A DNA stretch of 64,000 nucleotides from contig NZ_CP113865.1 of the NCBI RefSeq assembly GCF_026810225.1, positions 2,128,001-2,192,000 of the forward strand. Direction: 5' to 3'. The position numbers were made by a program, and so were the translations under genes. Below are positions 46,887 through 55,456 of this stretch, one piece after another (within the stretch, counting starts at the first letter, position 1; each line of letters begins with the position of its first letter). Source of the DNA: Caldicellulosiruptor morganii. GTDB lineage: Bacteria; Bacillota; Thermoanaerobacteria; Caldicellulosiruptorales; Caldicellulosiruptoraceae. The notes under the pieces were generated by a model that saw only the letters and a program-made list of their open reading frames with translations, was not told the origin of the DNA and searched no databases.

Positions 46887-48053
46887 TTATTTAAGAACCT
46901 CTGTATATATCTTTTCTATTATATCCCAATTTTTTGTGCTTATATATCTATCTTCAATATACACCTTGTTTCCCTCACTCTCTTCCATACCATTCTTTTC
47001 CAGGTTATCTAAAACTTTTAATATCACGTCAGGCAAATTCTGTTCAGAGAAATCAAATAAGTATCCGTTCACACCCTCTTTAACAATCTCAGATACTCCG
47101 CCTAAATTATTTGCTAAAACAGGAGTTCCAACGCTGAATGCTTCCAGAATAGTCATTGGAAATCCTTCAAACCAGATGCTTGGAAATATCAGTAATTTTG
47201 CTTTGCTTATTAGCTCCAATACTTTGTCTCTCTTCTGTGCTCCCAAATATTTTATATTGTTTAACCTGTTTTTTTCTATGAAATTTATAACATCCTGCCT
47301 TAAAGGACCATCTCCAACAACCAAAAGTGTTATTTTTCTCTCAATTTGCTTCATAGCTTCTAATAACAGCATTATCCCTTTTTCATATGAAAGTCTGCCA
47401 ACAAAAATTATATAATTTTCTTTGGTGCAGACCGGATTTATCTCATCCACAAATATAAAGTTGGGTTTAACTGCTATTTTACTGTAAGGAATACCAAATT
47501 TTATAAATAAATCGCGCGCAAAGCTTGTCAATGCAATAAGTTTATCAACATAATCAAATACATTTTTCTTATAATTAATCATATTTGCCAAGGCAATAGC
47601 AATATTTCTAATCCAGTTATTTGAACAAATTGTATAAAATGTTGCACCAATTCCTTTGTCCAAACATTTAGTACATATTTTCTTCTTTTTGTAGTCAAAA
47701 AAAGTTGCATTGGCACAAATTAAACGATAGTTATGTAACGTTTGAATTACCTTTGCTCCACTTTCTTGGGCAGCAATATATACTGAAGGTGAAATGTAAG
47801 GAAAAATATTGTGGCAATGCACTATATTAATCTTTTTCTCTTTTACAACCTCTCGGACCTCATTGTATGTTTTCCTGTTAAAGATCATATTTTTAGTTAA
47901 TAATGGCAAATCAAAAAAACTTATTTCTGAATTATGATACGTATATTCAAAAACTTCAATCCCATTTTGAATAAGTAGCTTTCTTTCCTGCTCGAATACT
48001 CTATCTTCGCCTCCATACTGTCGATAAAATGAATGAACAAGTAAAACTCTCAT
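46887..48053 (-). CDS. Glycosyltransferase, GT4 family
   Basis: 388 residues. The start RVLLVHSFYRQYGGEDRVFE is characteristic of one GT4 group. A four-cysteine stretch (FDYKKKKICTKCLDKG and nearby Cys residues, about 115-145) is common in that group. The donor half has IIFVGRLSYEKGIMLLLEA and FPSIWFEGFPMTILEAFSVG. GAGGAAGAG precedes the ATG. It is one of two glycosyltransferases between the WecG-type and polymerase genes. Confidence 0.9.
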   Translation of the reverse strand: MRVLLVHSFYRQYGGEDRVFEQERKLLIQNGIEVFEYTYHNSEISFFDLPLLTKNMIFNRKTYNEVREVVKEKKINIVHCHNIFPYISPSVYIAAQESGAKVIQTLHNYRLICANATFFDYKKKKICTKCLDKGIGATFYTICSNNWIRNIAIALANMINYKKNVFDYVDKLIALTSFARDLFIKFGIPYSKIAVKPNFIFVDEINPVCTKENYIIFVGRLSYEKGIMLLLEAMKQIERKITLLVVGDGPLRQDVINFIEKNRLNNIKYLGAQKRDKVLELISKAKLLIFPSIWFEGFPMTILEAFSVGTPVLANNLGGVSEIVKEGVNGYLFDFSEQNLPDVILKVLDNLEKNGMEESEGNKVYIEDRYISTKNWDIIEKIYTEVLK

Positions 48054-48211
48054 TTTTTCTCTTCCTCTTTAGATAATTTACCTTTAATTGCTTTTTTGTT
48101 AAAAACATAAAAACATGCTTCCTCCCAAAGTTCCATTTCACTTTCAGCATGTAAACATTTTATTAACAATTCCCTCAATTTTCCTTCCCTTAGAAAAAGT
48201 TCACTTTCAAT

Positions 48212-48955
48212 TTACTTTGCTATCTGGTTGTGTAACATTAAACAAATAAATTTAAAATTTGTATACAAATATCTCCTCCATAACCTTCGTGGCTCCTGGA
48301 TTAATCTGTACAGCCACTCAAAACCCAGCCTTTGCAACCATTGAGGTGCCTGCTTTACTTTACCTGCATGAAAGGAAAAAGCAGCACCCACGCCCAGCAT
48401 AACTGCGTTTATTCTACCTTTGTTTTTTATAATCCACTTTTCCTGTTTGGGACAACCCAATGCAACAAAAAGAATCTGAACTTTACTTTCATTTATATTT
48501 TTCACAATATTCTTTTCTTCTTCCTTTGTTAGTTCTCTGAAAGGAGGAGCAAATGAATACACTATGTTCAATGCTGGAAATTTCATCTTCAATTTACTTA
48601 TCAAGCTATGCAATGTGTCGCTGTCACTCCCGTATAACCCTATGTTGTACTGTTTTTTTTCTGCCAACTCGCAAATCTCCAGCATCATTTCCGGACCATA
48701 TACTCTTTCTTGATACACCTCACCGTTTTTTCTCAGCCACCAAACCAGAGGCATTCCATCCGGGCAAACAACATCAGCATAATTATTCAGAAGCTGCTGA
48801 AATTGATTGTTCTTGTAACTTTCTATGTTCATGTGCACATTTGCAAAACAAATCACCCTGCTTTCCCTTTTTTCTGCCCATTTGGATACAATTTCAAGCA
48901 ATTCATTCTTTGAAATTGAATGAAGTTTCATATTGTTGATATAATATGTTTTCAT
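48212..48955 (-). CDS. WecG/TagA/CpsF family glycosyltransferase (GT26)
   Basis: 247 residues from ATG 48955, which has AGGTGG seven bases upstream. Family motifs are FANVHMNIESYKN, the DVVCPDGMPLVWWLR donor loop with its conserved Asp, and FVALGCPKQEKWI. The C-terminal RLGFEWLYRLIQEPRRLWRR is a basic membrane-contact helix. These enzymes add the second sugar (for example ManNAcA, or another HexNAc-type sugar) to a lipid-linked first sugar. Confidence 0.93.
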   Translation of the reverse strand: MKTYYINNMKLHSISKNELLEIVSKWAEKRESRVICFANVHMNIESYKNNQFQQLLNNYADVVCPDGMPLVWWLRKNGEVYQERVYGPEMMLEICELAEKKQYNIGLYGSDSDTLHSLISKLKMKFPALNIVYSFAPPFRELTKEEEKNIVKNINESKVQILFVALGCPKQEKWIIKNKGRINAVMLGVGAAFSFHAGKVKQAPQWLQRLGFEWLYRLIQEPRRLWRRYLYTNFKFICLMLHNQIAK

Positions 48956-48983
48956 TTCCACACCACCTAAGGCAAAAGTTCAT

Positions 48984-49913
48984 TCAGATTAGCTTTCTGA
49001 AATAATCAATGGTTTTTAGTAATCCTTCTTTCACGGCAGTTTTCGGTTCCCAACCCAGTATTCTTTTTGCACAAGAAATGTCTGGTTTCCTTCTTTCCGG
49101 ATCATCTTCTGGCAGAGGTAAATATTCAACTTTACTTTTGCTGTCTGTCAGTTTTATAATCATCTCAGCCAGATCTCTTATTGTATATTCCTCTGGATTT
49201 CCAATATTTACTGGTTCATGGTATTCAACCTCCATTAATCTTAGAATACCTTCAATCAAATCATCAATATATTGGAAGCTTCTGGTTTGTTTCCCATCAC
49301 CATAAATTGTAATGGGTTCATTTTTAAGTGCCTGAGTAATAAAGTTTGAAACAACTCTACCATCATTTGGATCCATTTTGGGACCGTAGGTATTGAATAT
49401 TCTAACAATTCTTACTGATAAACCATATTTTCTTCTATACGCAGCAATCAGAGCTTCGGCATATCTTTTAGACTCGTCATAAACACTTCGAGGACCTATG
49501 GGATTAACATTACCCCAGTAACTCTCTGTTTGGGGATGAACTAAAGGATTACCATATACTTCACTGGTAGAACTAAATAAAAACTTTGCCCCTTTTCTCC
49601 GAGCCAATTCAAGTAAATGCAAAGTGCCTTCACTGTTTACTCTCATGGTCTCTACAGGATATTTCAAGTATTTAGGAGGACTCGCTGGGCTTGCCAAATG
49701 AACAATCCAATCAAGTTCTTCTTCTATGTCAATAGGTTCAATTACATCGTGATTCATAAAAGTAAAATTTGAAGTATTTAAAAACTCTTCAATGTTCTCA
49801 ATTCTCCCTGTTATGAGGTTATCAACCCCTATAACCCTGTGGCCCTCGGTTAATAGTCGCTCAACAAGGTTGCTGCCTATGAAACCACATGCACCTGTTA
49901 TTAAATATCTCAT
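48984..49913 (-). CDS. UDP-glucuronate decarboxylase-like SDR epimerase (UXS)
   Basis: 309 residues. The NAD-binding motif is ITGACGFIGSNLVERLL (4-20) and the active site is YDESKRYAEALIAAY, with a serine-rich SSTSEVYGNP loop. Sequence such as RVVSNFITQALKNEPITIYG and FQYIDDLIEGILRLM is typical of UDP-xylose synthases. It converts UDP-glucuronate to UDP-xylose with loss of CO2. The gene overlaps the UDP-glucose dehydrogenase gene by four bases, which supplies the substrate. A closely related epimerase role is the alternative. Confidence 0.88.
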   Translation of the reverse strand: MRYLITGACGFIGSNLVERLLTEGHRVIGVDNLITGRIENIEEFLNTSNFTFMNHDVIEPIDIEEELDWIVHLASPASPPKYLKYPVETMRVNSEGTLHLLELARRKGAKFLFSSTSEVYGNPLVHPQTESYWGNVNPIGPRSVYDESKRYAEALIAAYRRKYGLSVRIVRIFNTYGPKMDPNDGRVVSNFITQALKNEPITIYGDGKQTRSFQYIDDLIEGILRLMEVEYHEPVNIGNPEEYTIRDLAEMIIKLTDSKSKVEYLPLPEDDPERRKPDISCAKRILGWEPKTAVKEGLLKTIDYFRKLI

Positions 49914-51274
49914 CTCCCTACCCCCACATATTTAAAATTCAGCTTGCTTAATTGTTCTTCATCCAATGCATTTCTCCCATCTACAATCAAATTCCCTGCC
50001 ATTATATTCTTCACTTTTTCCCAATCCAGTTCTTTGTACTCATCCCAATCTGTTACAAGAATTAATGCATCACAATCTTCTACCATTTGATAAACATCTT
50101 CATTCACCACTACATTCAAACTGGAATACATACTTCTAAAATTATCCAGTGCTACAGGATCATGTACTTTTAAGTGCGCCCCTCTCTCTAACAATGTTCT
50201 TATTATATCAATAGCCGGTGAATCTCTCAGGTCATCAGTATTTGGCTTAAATGCCAACCCCAGGATTCCTATTGTTTTGCCCTTTACAATCTTTAATTTT
50301 TCATAAAGCTTTTCTATAATTCTTTTCCTTTGAAGATAATTTACTTTTCTAACTGCTTCAATAATGTGCATTTCAAGTCCATATTCTTTGCCCATCTCAA
50401 CCAATGCTGCAGTATCTTTACCAAAGCAGCTGCCACCCCAGCCAACTCCTGCATTTAAAAACTTTGAACCTATTCTTGAGTCAAGTCCAATTCCCTTGGC
50501 AATTTCCTTAATATCGGCTCCAACTTTTTCGCACAGGTTTGCTATTTCGTTTATAAAACTAATCTTTGTCGCTAAGAATGCGTTGGATGCATATTTTATT
50601 AATTCAGCCGACACTAAGTTTGTAGTAATTATTGGTACAGCACTCAACCCGTTGGGTCGAGGTAGAAACGGAGGTGGATTAAAACTCTGATTCATTATTG
50701 GGCGGAACAATTCCAGCAAAACTTCAAAAGCCCGATTATTATCAGCACCAATAACAATTCTTTCTGGATAAAAGGCATCATACAATGCAGAGCCTTCTCT
50801 TAAAAATTCAGGATTGGAGGCAACAACAAAGTTATGTCCTTGATTGCTTCTACACTTATCATTAAGGTTGGTTTTAATAACTGACTCAACCCAATTTCCT
50901 CCTCCTACAGGAACAGTTGACTTGTTAACAATTACTTTAAATTTACCATTCAGATATCTTCCTATCTCTTTTGCCGCTGCTGTTAAACCTGTTAGATCTG
51001 GTTTCCCATCTTTATCAGGTGGAGTTCCCACACAAATGAATATGATATCAGCCTTTTCAATTGCCTCCTTGTATTCTGTAGAAAATTCCAAATTACTGTA
51101 TACTAAATTCAACATCTCTTCAATATATGGTTCATAGAATGGTATAACTCTGTTTTTGAGTTTCTCTATTTTTTGTCTGTCTATGTCAACAAAAATAACT
51201 TTATTGCCCAAATATGCAAATAACAAACCTGTTGTCAGCCCCACATAGCCCGTACCTATTACCGACACATTCAA
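49910..51274 (-). CDS. UDP-glucose/GDP-mannose dehydrogenase family (UDP-glucose 6-dehydrogenase)
   Basis: 454 residues. The N-terminal NAD site is VIGTGYVGLTTGLLFAYLG, followed by ICVGTPPDKDGKPDLT. The catalytic cysteine lies in GVGWGGSCFGKDTAALVEM, and the C-terminal domain has GLAFKPNTDDLRDSPAIDII. This makes UDP-glucuronate from UDP-glucose in two NAD-dependent steps. The overlapping UXS gene points to UDP-glucose rather than another substrate. Confidence 0.92.
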   Translation of the reverse strand: MNVSVIGTGYVGLTTGLLFAYLGNKVIFVDIDRQKIEKLKNRVIPFYEPYIEEMLNLVYSNLEFSTEYKEAIEKADIIFICVGTPPDKDGKPDLTGLTAAAKEIGRYLNGKFKVIVNKSTVPVGGGNWVESVIKTNLNDKCRSNQGHNFVVASNPEFLREGSALYDAFYPERIVIGADNNRAFEVLLELFRPIMNQSFNPPPFLPRPNGLSAVPIITTNLVSAELIKYASNAFLATKISFINEIANLCEKVGADIKEIAKGIGLDSRIGSKFLNAGVGWGGSCFGKDTAALVEMGKEYGLEMHIIEAVRKVNYLQRKRIIEKLYEKLKIVKGKTIGILGLAFKPNTDDLRDSPAIDIIRTLLERGAHLKVHDPVALDNFRSMYSSLNVVVNEDVYQMVEDCDALILVTDWDEYKELDWEKVKNIMAGNLIVDGRNALDEEQLSKLNFKYVGVGR

Positions 51275-51315
51275 AGCAAATCACCTCACTTTCAAAAAAA
51301 TCTGTCCGATAATTT

Positions 51316-52707
51316 TTATCGCCCTGTCATTTTCAAAACAGCCATTATCGTCTTTAGTAATAGTACAATATCTAAAAGCAAGTTTCTCTTCATAACATAC
51401 TCTTTGTCCATATTCATCCATTCACAATAACTGACGCTGTTTCTACCTGACACCTGCCAAATGCATGTTAAACCCGGCTTCACCGCATGCCTAATCTGGT
51501 GTTCTATTTCGCACTCAATCCCTTCACTTGTTGGTAATGGACGCGGACCTACCAAACTCATTTCGCCTTTTAAAACATTTATAAGTTGAGGTAATTCGTC
51601 CAAACTAAGTTTTCTTAAAATTTTCCCAATTCTTGTTATTCGTGGATCATTTGTAATCTTGAAAACCGGCCCATCCATTTCATTATATTTTGCTAACTCT
51701 TTCTTTCGTTTCTCTGCATCTGGTATCATTGTTCTAAATTTAATGAGTTTGAACCTGCGCCCATTTAAACCAATTCGCTCCTGAATGAAAAAAACCGGTC
51801 CTTCTGGAGAATCAATTTTTATTAGTATAGCAATAAGCAGGAAAAGTGGCGACGTTAAAACCAGAGCAGCTGCAGACAATATTATGTCAAACAACCGTTT
51901 TACAAATTTGTATACAGTTGAGGTTTCAACCGGTCTTAATTCAAAAATAAGCTTATCATCGACAGCAGCAAAATAAACCTTTTCATTGCCAAATTCATTT
52001 CGGAAAATTATCTTCAGCCTTCGCCCTGTTAATTTGCATATGTTGATCACTTTTTGTTGAAATTCCTTATCGAGCGTATCACATGCAAGAATCACAACCT
52101 CGTCAACTATTGAATTTTTTACTAAATTGATTAGCATTTCAATCGCAGCATTATATGAACTTTGATCCATATTATCAATTGTAATGTCATGTACTTTGGT
52201 TTTCATTTCTTTGTTCAAATTCAAAAAAATATTTTCCAACTTTACAAATTTTAGTTGGTTTTTTGTTCCAATAACTGCTATGTAATAGTCAGTCGAACAC
52301 TTAAATATTAGTTTTTCAACTTTTAGCAAACCAATTTTAAAGATTGCTTCAAGTAAGATATAAACAATTAGAAATGTTGCAATAAAAATTCTACTTAAGT
52401 CAAGCTTGATAACCAAGCTTATACATGCGACATAAACAAATATTAACCCTGCTCTTTTCAATATATGCAGGACAAATAAATTTCTTACAGTTATTTTATT
52501 TGTATTTAATTCTTTAGAAAATCCAAAAGCAATTAGTAATAGAAAAATAAAAATTAGTACATATAATAATTTATAGTCACTTTTCTCAAATACTATCTCC
52601 TTCTGCCCAAATCTAAATTTATACCCCAAACAAAAAGACAGGCTCAGCGAAATAAAGCTTGTAAAGTTATAAACAATTTTTCTAAATGCCTTGAGCTCAT
52701 CAATCAA
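51316..52707 (-). CDS. Polyprenyl glycosylphosphotransferase, WbaP/EpsE type
   Basis: 463 residues from TTG 52707, which has GAGGAG upstream. Four N-terminal membrane helices (to about 125) are followed by a soluble linker domain and then a C-terminal phosphoglycosyltransferase: another helix, FIQERIGLNGRRFKLIKFRT, the catalytic Asp-Glu in LSLDELPQLINVLKG, and VKPGLTCIWQVSGRNS. It starts a glycan by moving a hexose-1-phosphate to undecaprenyl phosphate. It is the second initiating enzyme in the window, distinct from the short PglC-like one. Confidence 0.93.
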   Translation of the reverse strand: MIDELKAFRKIVYNFTSFISLSLSFCLGYKFRFGQKEIVFEKSDYKLLYVLIFIFLLLIAFGFSKELNTNKITVRNLFVLHILKRAGLIFVYVACISLVIKLDLSRIFIATFLIVYILLEAIFKIGLLKVEKLIFKCSTDYYIAVIGTKNQLKFVKLENIFLNLNKEMKTKVHDITIDNMDQSSYNAAIEMLINLVKNSIVDEVVILACDTLDKEFQQKVINICKLTGRRLKIIFRNEFGNEKVYFAAVDDKLIFELRPVETSTVYKFVKRLFDIILSAAALVLTSPLFLLIAILIKIDSPEGPVFFIQERIGLNGRRFKLIKFRTMIPDAEKRKKELAKYNEMDGPVFKITNDPRITRIGKILRKLSLDELPQLINVLKGEMSLVGPRPLPTSEGIECEIEHQIRHAVKPGLTCIWQVSGRNSVSYCEWMNMDKEYVMKRNLLLDIVLLLKTIMAVLKMTGR

Positions 52708-52724
52708 TTATGGTCTCTCCTCTT

Positions 52725-53654
52725 TTATTTATAATTATCAATAAACCATTTATATGTCATTCTGAGTCCTTCTTCTAACCCAACTTTTCTTTGCCAGCCC
52801 AAATTCTTAAGTCTTGTTGTATCAAGTAGCTTTCTGGGCGTCCCATCAGGCATTTTTGAATTAAAAACAATTTCACCCTTGTAACCAACAACCTTTTTTA
52901 TTAGTTCAGCAAGTTCTGCAATAGAAATTTCTTCACCGCTCCCCACATTTATCCACAGTTCGTCATCATAATTCTCCATTAAAAATACACAGGCATCTGC
53001 TAAATCATCTACATATAGAAATTCTCTAAGTGGTTTGCCAGTACCCCAAACCTCCACATAGGGATAGTTATTAATCTTTGCTTCATGAAATTTCCTAATC
53101 AATGCTGGAATAACATGAGAAGTATTTAAATCAAAATTGTCATTAATTCCATATAAGTTTGTTGGCATGCAACTTATAAAGTTAGCTCCATATTGTCTTT
53201 TGTAAAACTGACATAGTTTTAAACCCGCAATTTTGGCTACAGCATATGCCTCATTTGTTTGTTCTAAATATCCCGATAACAGGTATTCCTCCTTCATTGG
53301 CTGAGGACAATCTCGAGGATATATGCAAGAACTGCCCAAAAATAAAAGCTTCTTTACTCCAAATTTATATGCACTATGAATAACATTGCATTCTATCATA
53401 AGATTCTGATAAATGAACTCTGCCGGGTATGTATTGTTGGCATAAATTCCACCAACTCTTGCAGCAGCTAAAAAAACATATTCCGGCCTGTGTTCTTCAA
53501 AAAACCTCTCAACCTCTTCCTGTCGGGTTAGATCTACCTCTTCTCTCCCCTTCAGTATCAGATTAGTATAATTCTCTTTTAAAAGTCGCCTTACAATTGC
53601 CGAGCCAACCAGACCACGGTGTCCCGCTACATATATTTTGCTGCTTTTTTCCAT
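52725..53654 (-). CDS. fcl: GDP-L-fucose synthase
   Basis: 309 residues. NADP site [17 protein letters not shown], the [19 protein letters not shown] loop, the catalytic Tyr-Lys in [15 protein letters not shown], and the [14 protein letters not shown] segment are diagnostic. It converts GDP-4-keto-6-deoxymannose to GDP-L-fucose by 3,5-epimerisation and reduction. It starts 14 bases after the gmd stop (GAGGGG ribosome site), in the normal gmd-fcl order. Confidence 0.95.
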   Translation of the reverse strand: MEKSSKIYVAGHRGLVGSAIVRRLLKENYTNLILKGREEVDLTRQEEVERFFEEHRPEYVFLAAARVGGIYANNTYPAEFIYQNLMIECNVIHSAYKFGVKKLLFLGSSCIYPRDCPQPMKEEYLLSGYLEQTNEAYAVAKIAGLKLCQFYKRQYGANFISCMPTNLYGINDNFDLNTSHVIPALIRKFHEAKINNYPYVEVWGTGKPLREFLYVDDLADACVFLMENYDDELWINVGSGEEISIAELAELIKKVVGYKGEIVFNSKMPDGTPRKLLDTTRLKNLGWQRKVGLEEGLRMTYKWFIDNYK

Positions 53655-53668
53655 TTTTTTATTCCCCT

Positions 53669-54757
53669 CTATTCAATATAAGTTTGCTGGTATATATATC
53701 CTCTATTTTTAAATAATAATTCTTTTTCAACTTCTTTTAAATCAGAGTCCATCATTATTTGAACAAGCTCATCAAATGAAACTGTTGGTTGCCAGCCCAG
53801 AACTTCCCTTGCCTTTGATGCGTCACCAACTAATATATCAACCTCAGTAGGTCTGAAATATCTGGGATCCACTTCTATCAGGACTTTTCCTGTGTTCTTG
53901 TCAATGCCTTTTTCATAAATACCCTTTCCAATCCATTCTATTTCTATCCCGACATAACTAAAAGCTTTTTCAACAAATTCTCTAACGCTGTGAACTTCAC
54001 CAGTTGCAATTACATAATCATCAGGTACTTCATGATTCAGTATCATCCACATTGCACGTACATAATCTTTTGCATAACCCCAGTCTCTCTTTGCATCAAG
54101 ATTACCCAAATAAAGTTTATCTTGAAGTCCGTATCTTATTCGTGCAACTGCACGAGTTATCTTTCTTGTTACAAAAGTCTCTCCTCGTATAGGTGACTCA
54201 TGATTAAATAATATCCCATTGCATGCAAAGATACCATAAGCTTCCCTGTAATTAACAGTAATCCAGTATGCATACAGCTTAGCAACAGCATAAGGACTTC
54301 GTGGATAAAATGGCGTTGTCTCTTTCTGAGGAATTTCTTGAACTTTGCCAAAAAGTTCACTCGTTGATGCCTGGTAGAACCTGGTTTTACTTTCCAATTT
54401 CAATATCCTAATAGCTTCTAACAAACGCAGAGTCCCCAGTGCATCTGCATTTGCTGTGTATTCGGGAGATTCAAATGATACCTTGACATGGCTTTGCGCT
54501 GCAAGGTTATAAATTTCATCTGGTTGAACTTCTTGAATTATTCTTATCAAATTTGTTGAATCAGTCATATCACCGTAGTGAAGGTAAAATCTCCTGTTTT
54601 CACAATGAGGTTCTTCATAGAGATGATCTATTCGCTGTGTGTTAATTAGAGAACTTCTTCTTTTTATACCATGAACCTCATAACCCTTTTCTAATAAATA
54701 TTCTGCCAAGTAAGCACCATCTTGGCCGGTGATGCCGGTTATCAATGCCTTTTTCAT
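53669..54757 (-). CDS. gmd: GDP-mannose 4,6-dehydratase
   Basis: 362 residues, the usual size. The NADP site is [19 protein letters not shown], followed by the family motif [16 protein letters not shown]. The catalytic Tyr-Lys is in [15 protein letters not shown], and the [13 protein letters not shown] segment matches the GDP-binding region. It makes GDP-4-keto-6-deoxymannose for the downstream fcl product. A TAGGTG site lies before the ATG. Confidence 0.96.
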   Translation of the reverse strand: MKKALITGITGQDGAYLAEYLLEKGYEVHGIKRRSSLINTQRIDHLYEEPHCENRRFYLHYGDMTDSTNLIRIIQEVQPDEIYNLAAQSHVKVSFESPEYTANADALGTLRLLEAIRILKLESKTRFYQASTSELFGKVQEIPQKETTPFYPRSPYAVAKLYAYWITVNYREAYGIFACNGILFNHESPIRGETFVTRKITRAVARIRYGLQDKLYLGNLDAKRDWGYAKDYVRAMWMILNHEVPDDYVIATGEVHSVREFVEKAFSYVGIEIEWIGKGIYEKGIDKNTGKVLIEVDPRYFRPTEVDILVGDASKAREVLGWQPTVSFDELVQIMMDSDLKEVEKELLFKNRGYIYQQTYIE

Positions 54758-54794
54758 AATTATAACACCTACTCTCTAATATTTATATTATTTA

Positions 54795-55358
54795 TTACTT
54801 TTTATAGTATTTGTAATAAATCTCCTTCAATCTGTTCTTCTGCTGGGAACTAAGTCTGGCACTTAATATTTGTTTAAACTTTCCTATTGCCTCAGCTTTT
54901 TTACCCGACTTGTACATATTTGTTAGTTCTTTTATTTCAGAGATAGACATTACTGATAAGATAATTTTCATTACTTCAACCTGATCCGAATATGCTATTT
55001 TTATATTGCCTGTATTACTTTTTTGCACCTCCGATTGATTAACATTGCTAATACTTTCTTGTGTTTTTACTGAGTCTTCATCAAATTGATTATTTTCCAC
55101 TAAAATATTTTTAGAATTCACATTTTTTTCGTTTATACCTGGCGTGCGATAAATTTCTCGTTGCACTTCTTCTGGTGTTATAGCATTTTTTGCAATCTTC
55201 TCAATTTCTTTTTTTAAATCTTCGTCTTCCATTAACTGTTTAACCATGGTGGGTGATATAATCGAGTTCACAGTTTTCTCCACCATTACGACTATCAGAA
55301 TACCCACTACAATGATTAAAATTGTTATTATCAAAAGAGTCTTCCTTTTTTTCGTCAC
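54795..55358 (-). CDS. Membrane-anchored hypothetical protein
   Basis: 187 residues from GTG 55358, which has AAGGAA about nine bases upstream. A GTG at 55367 is too close to that site. A single N-terminal helix (LLIITILIIVVGILIVVMV) leads to an outside domain. The first part is charged and helical, the middle is an Asn/Ser/Gln-rich linker, and the C-terminus (about 130-187) is a helical bundle with basic ends. I do not recognise it. It lies between an SLH gene terminator and gmd, so it may be the first gene of the polysaccharide block. Confidence 0.6.
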   Translation of the reverse strand: MTKKRKTLLIITILIIVVGILIVVMVEKTVNSIISPTMVKQLMEDEDLKKEIEKIAKNAITPEEVQREIYRTPGINEKNVNSKNILVENNQFDEDSVKTQESISNVNQSEVQKSNTGNIKIAYSDQVEVMKIILSVMSISEIKELTNMYKSGKKAEAIGKFKQILSARLSSQQKNRLKEIYYKYYKK

Positions 55359-55379
55359 TATTACCACTTCCTTCTAAAA

Positions 55380-55414
55380 TGCCTTGAGGTCTCATCAACT
55401 GAGACCTCAAGGCA
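55380..55414 (-). terminator. Strong hairpin between the SLH protein 2 gene and the polysaccharide block
   Basis: TGCCTTGAGGTCTC and GAGACCTCAAGGCA are exact complements around seven bases. On the minus strand only a short T-run (ATTTTAG) follows. It likely ends most SLH transcripts while letting some read into the genes below. Confidence 0.7.
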
Positions 55415-55456
55415 ACATATTATTCACAATTTTCTTAAATTGTAACTCCAACCTAA

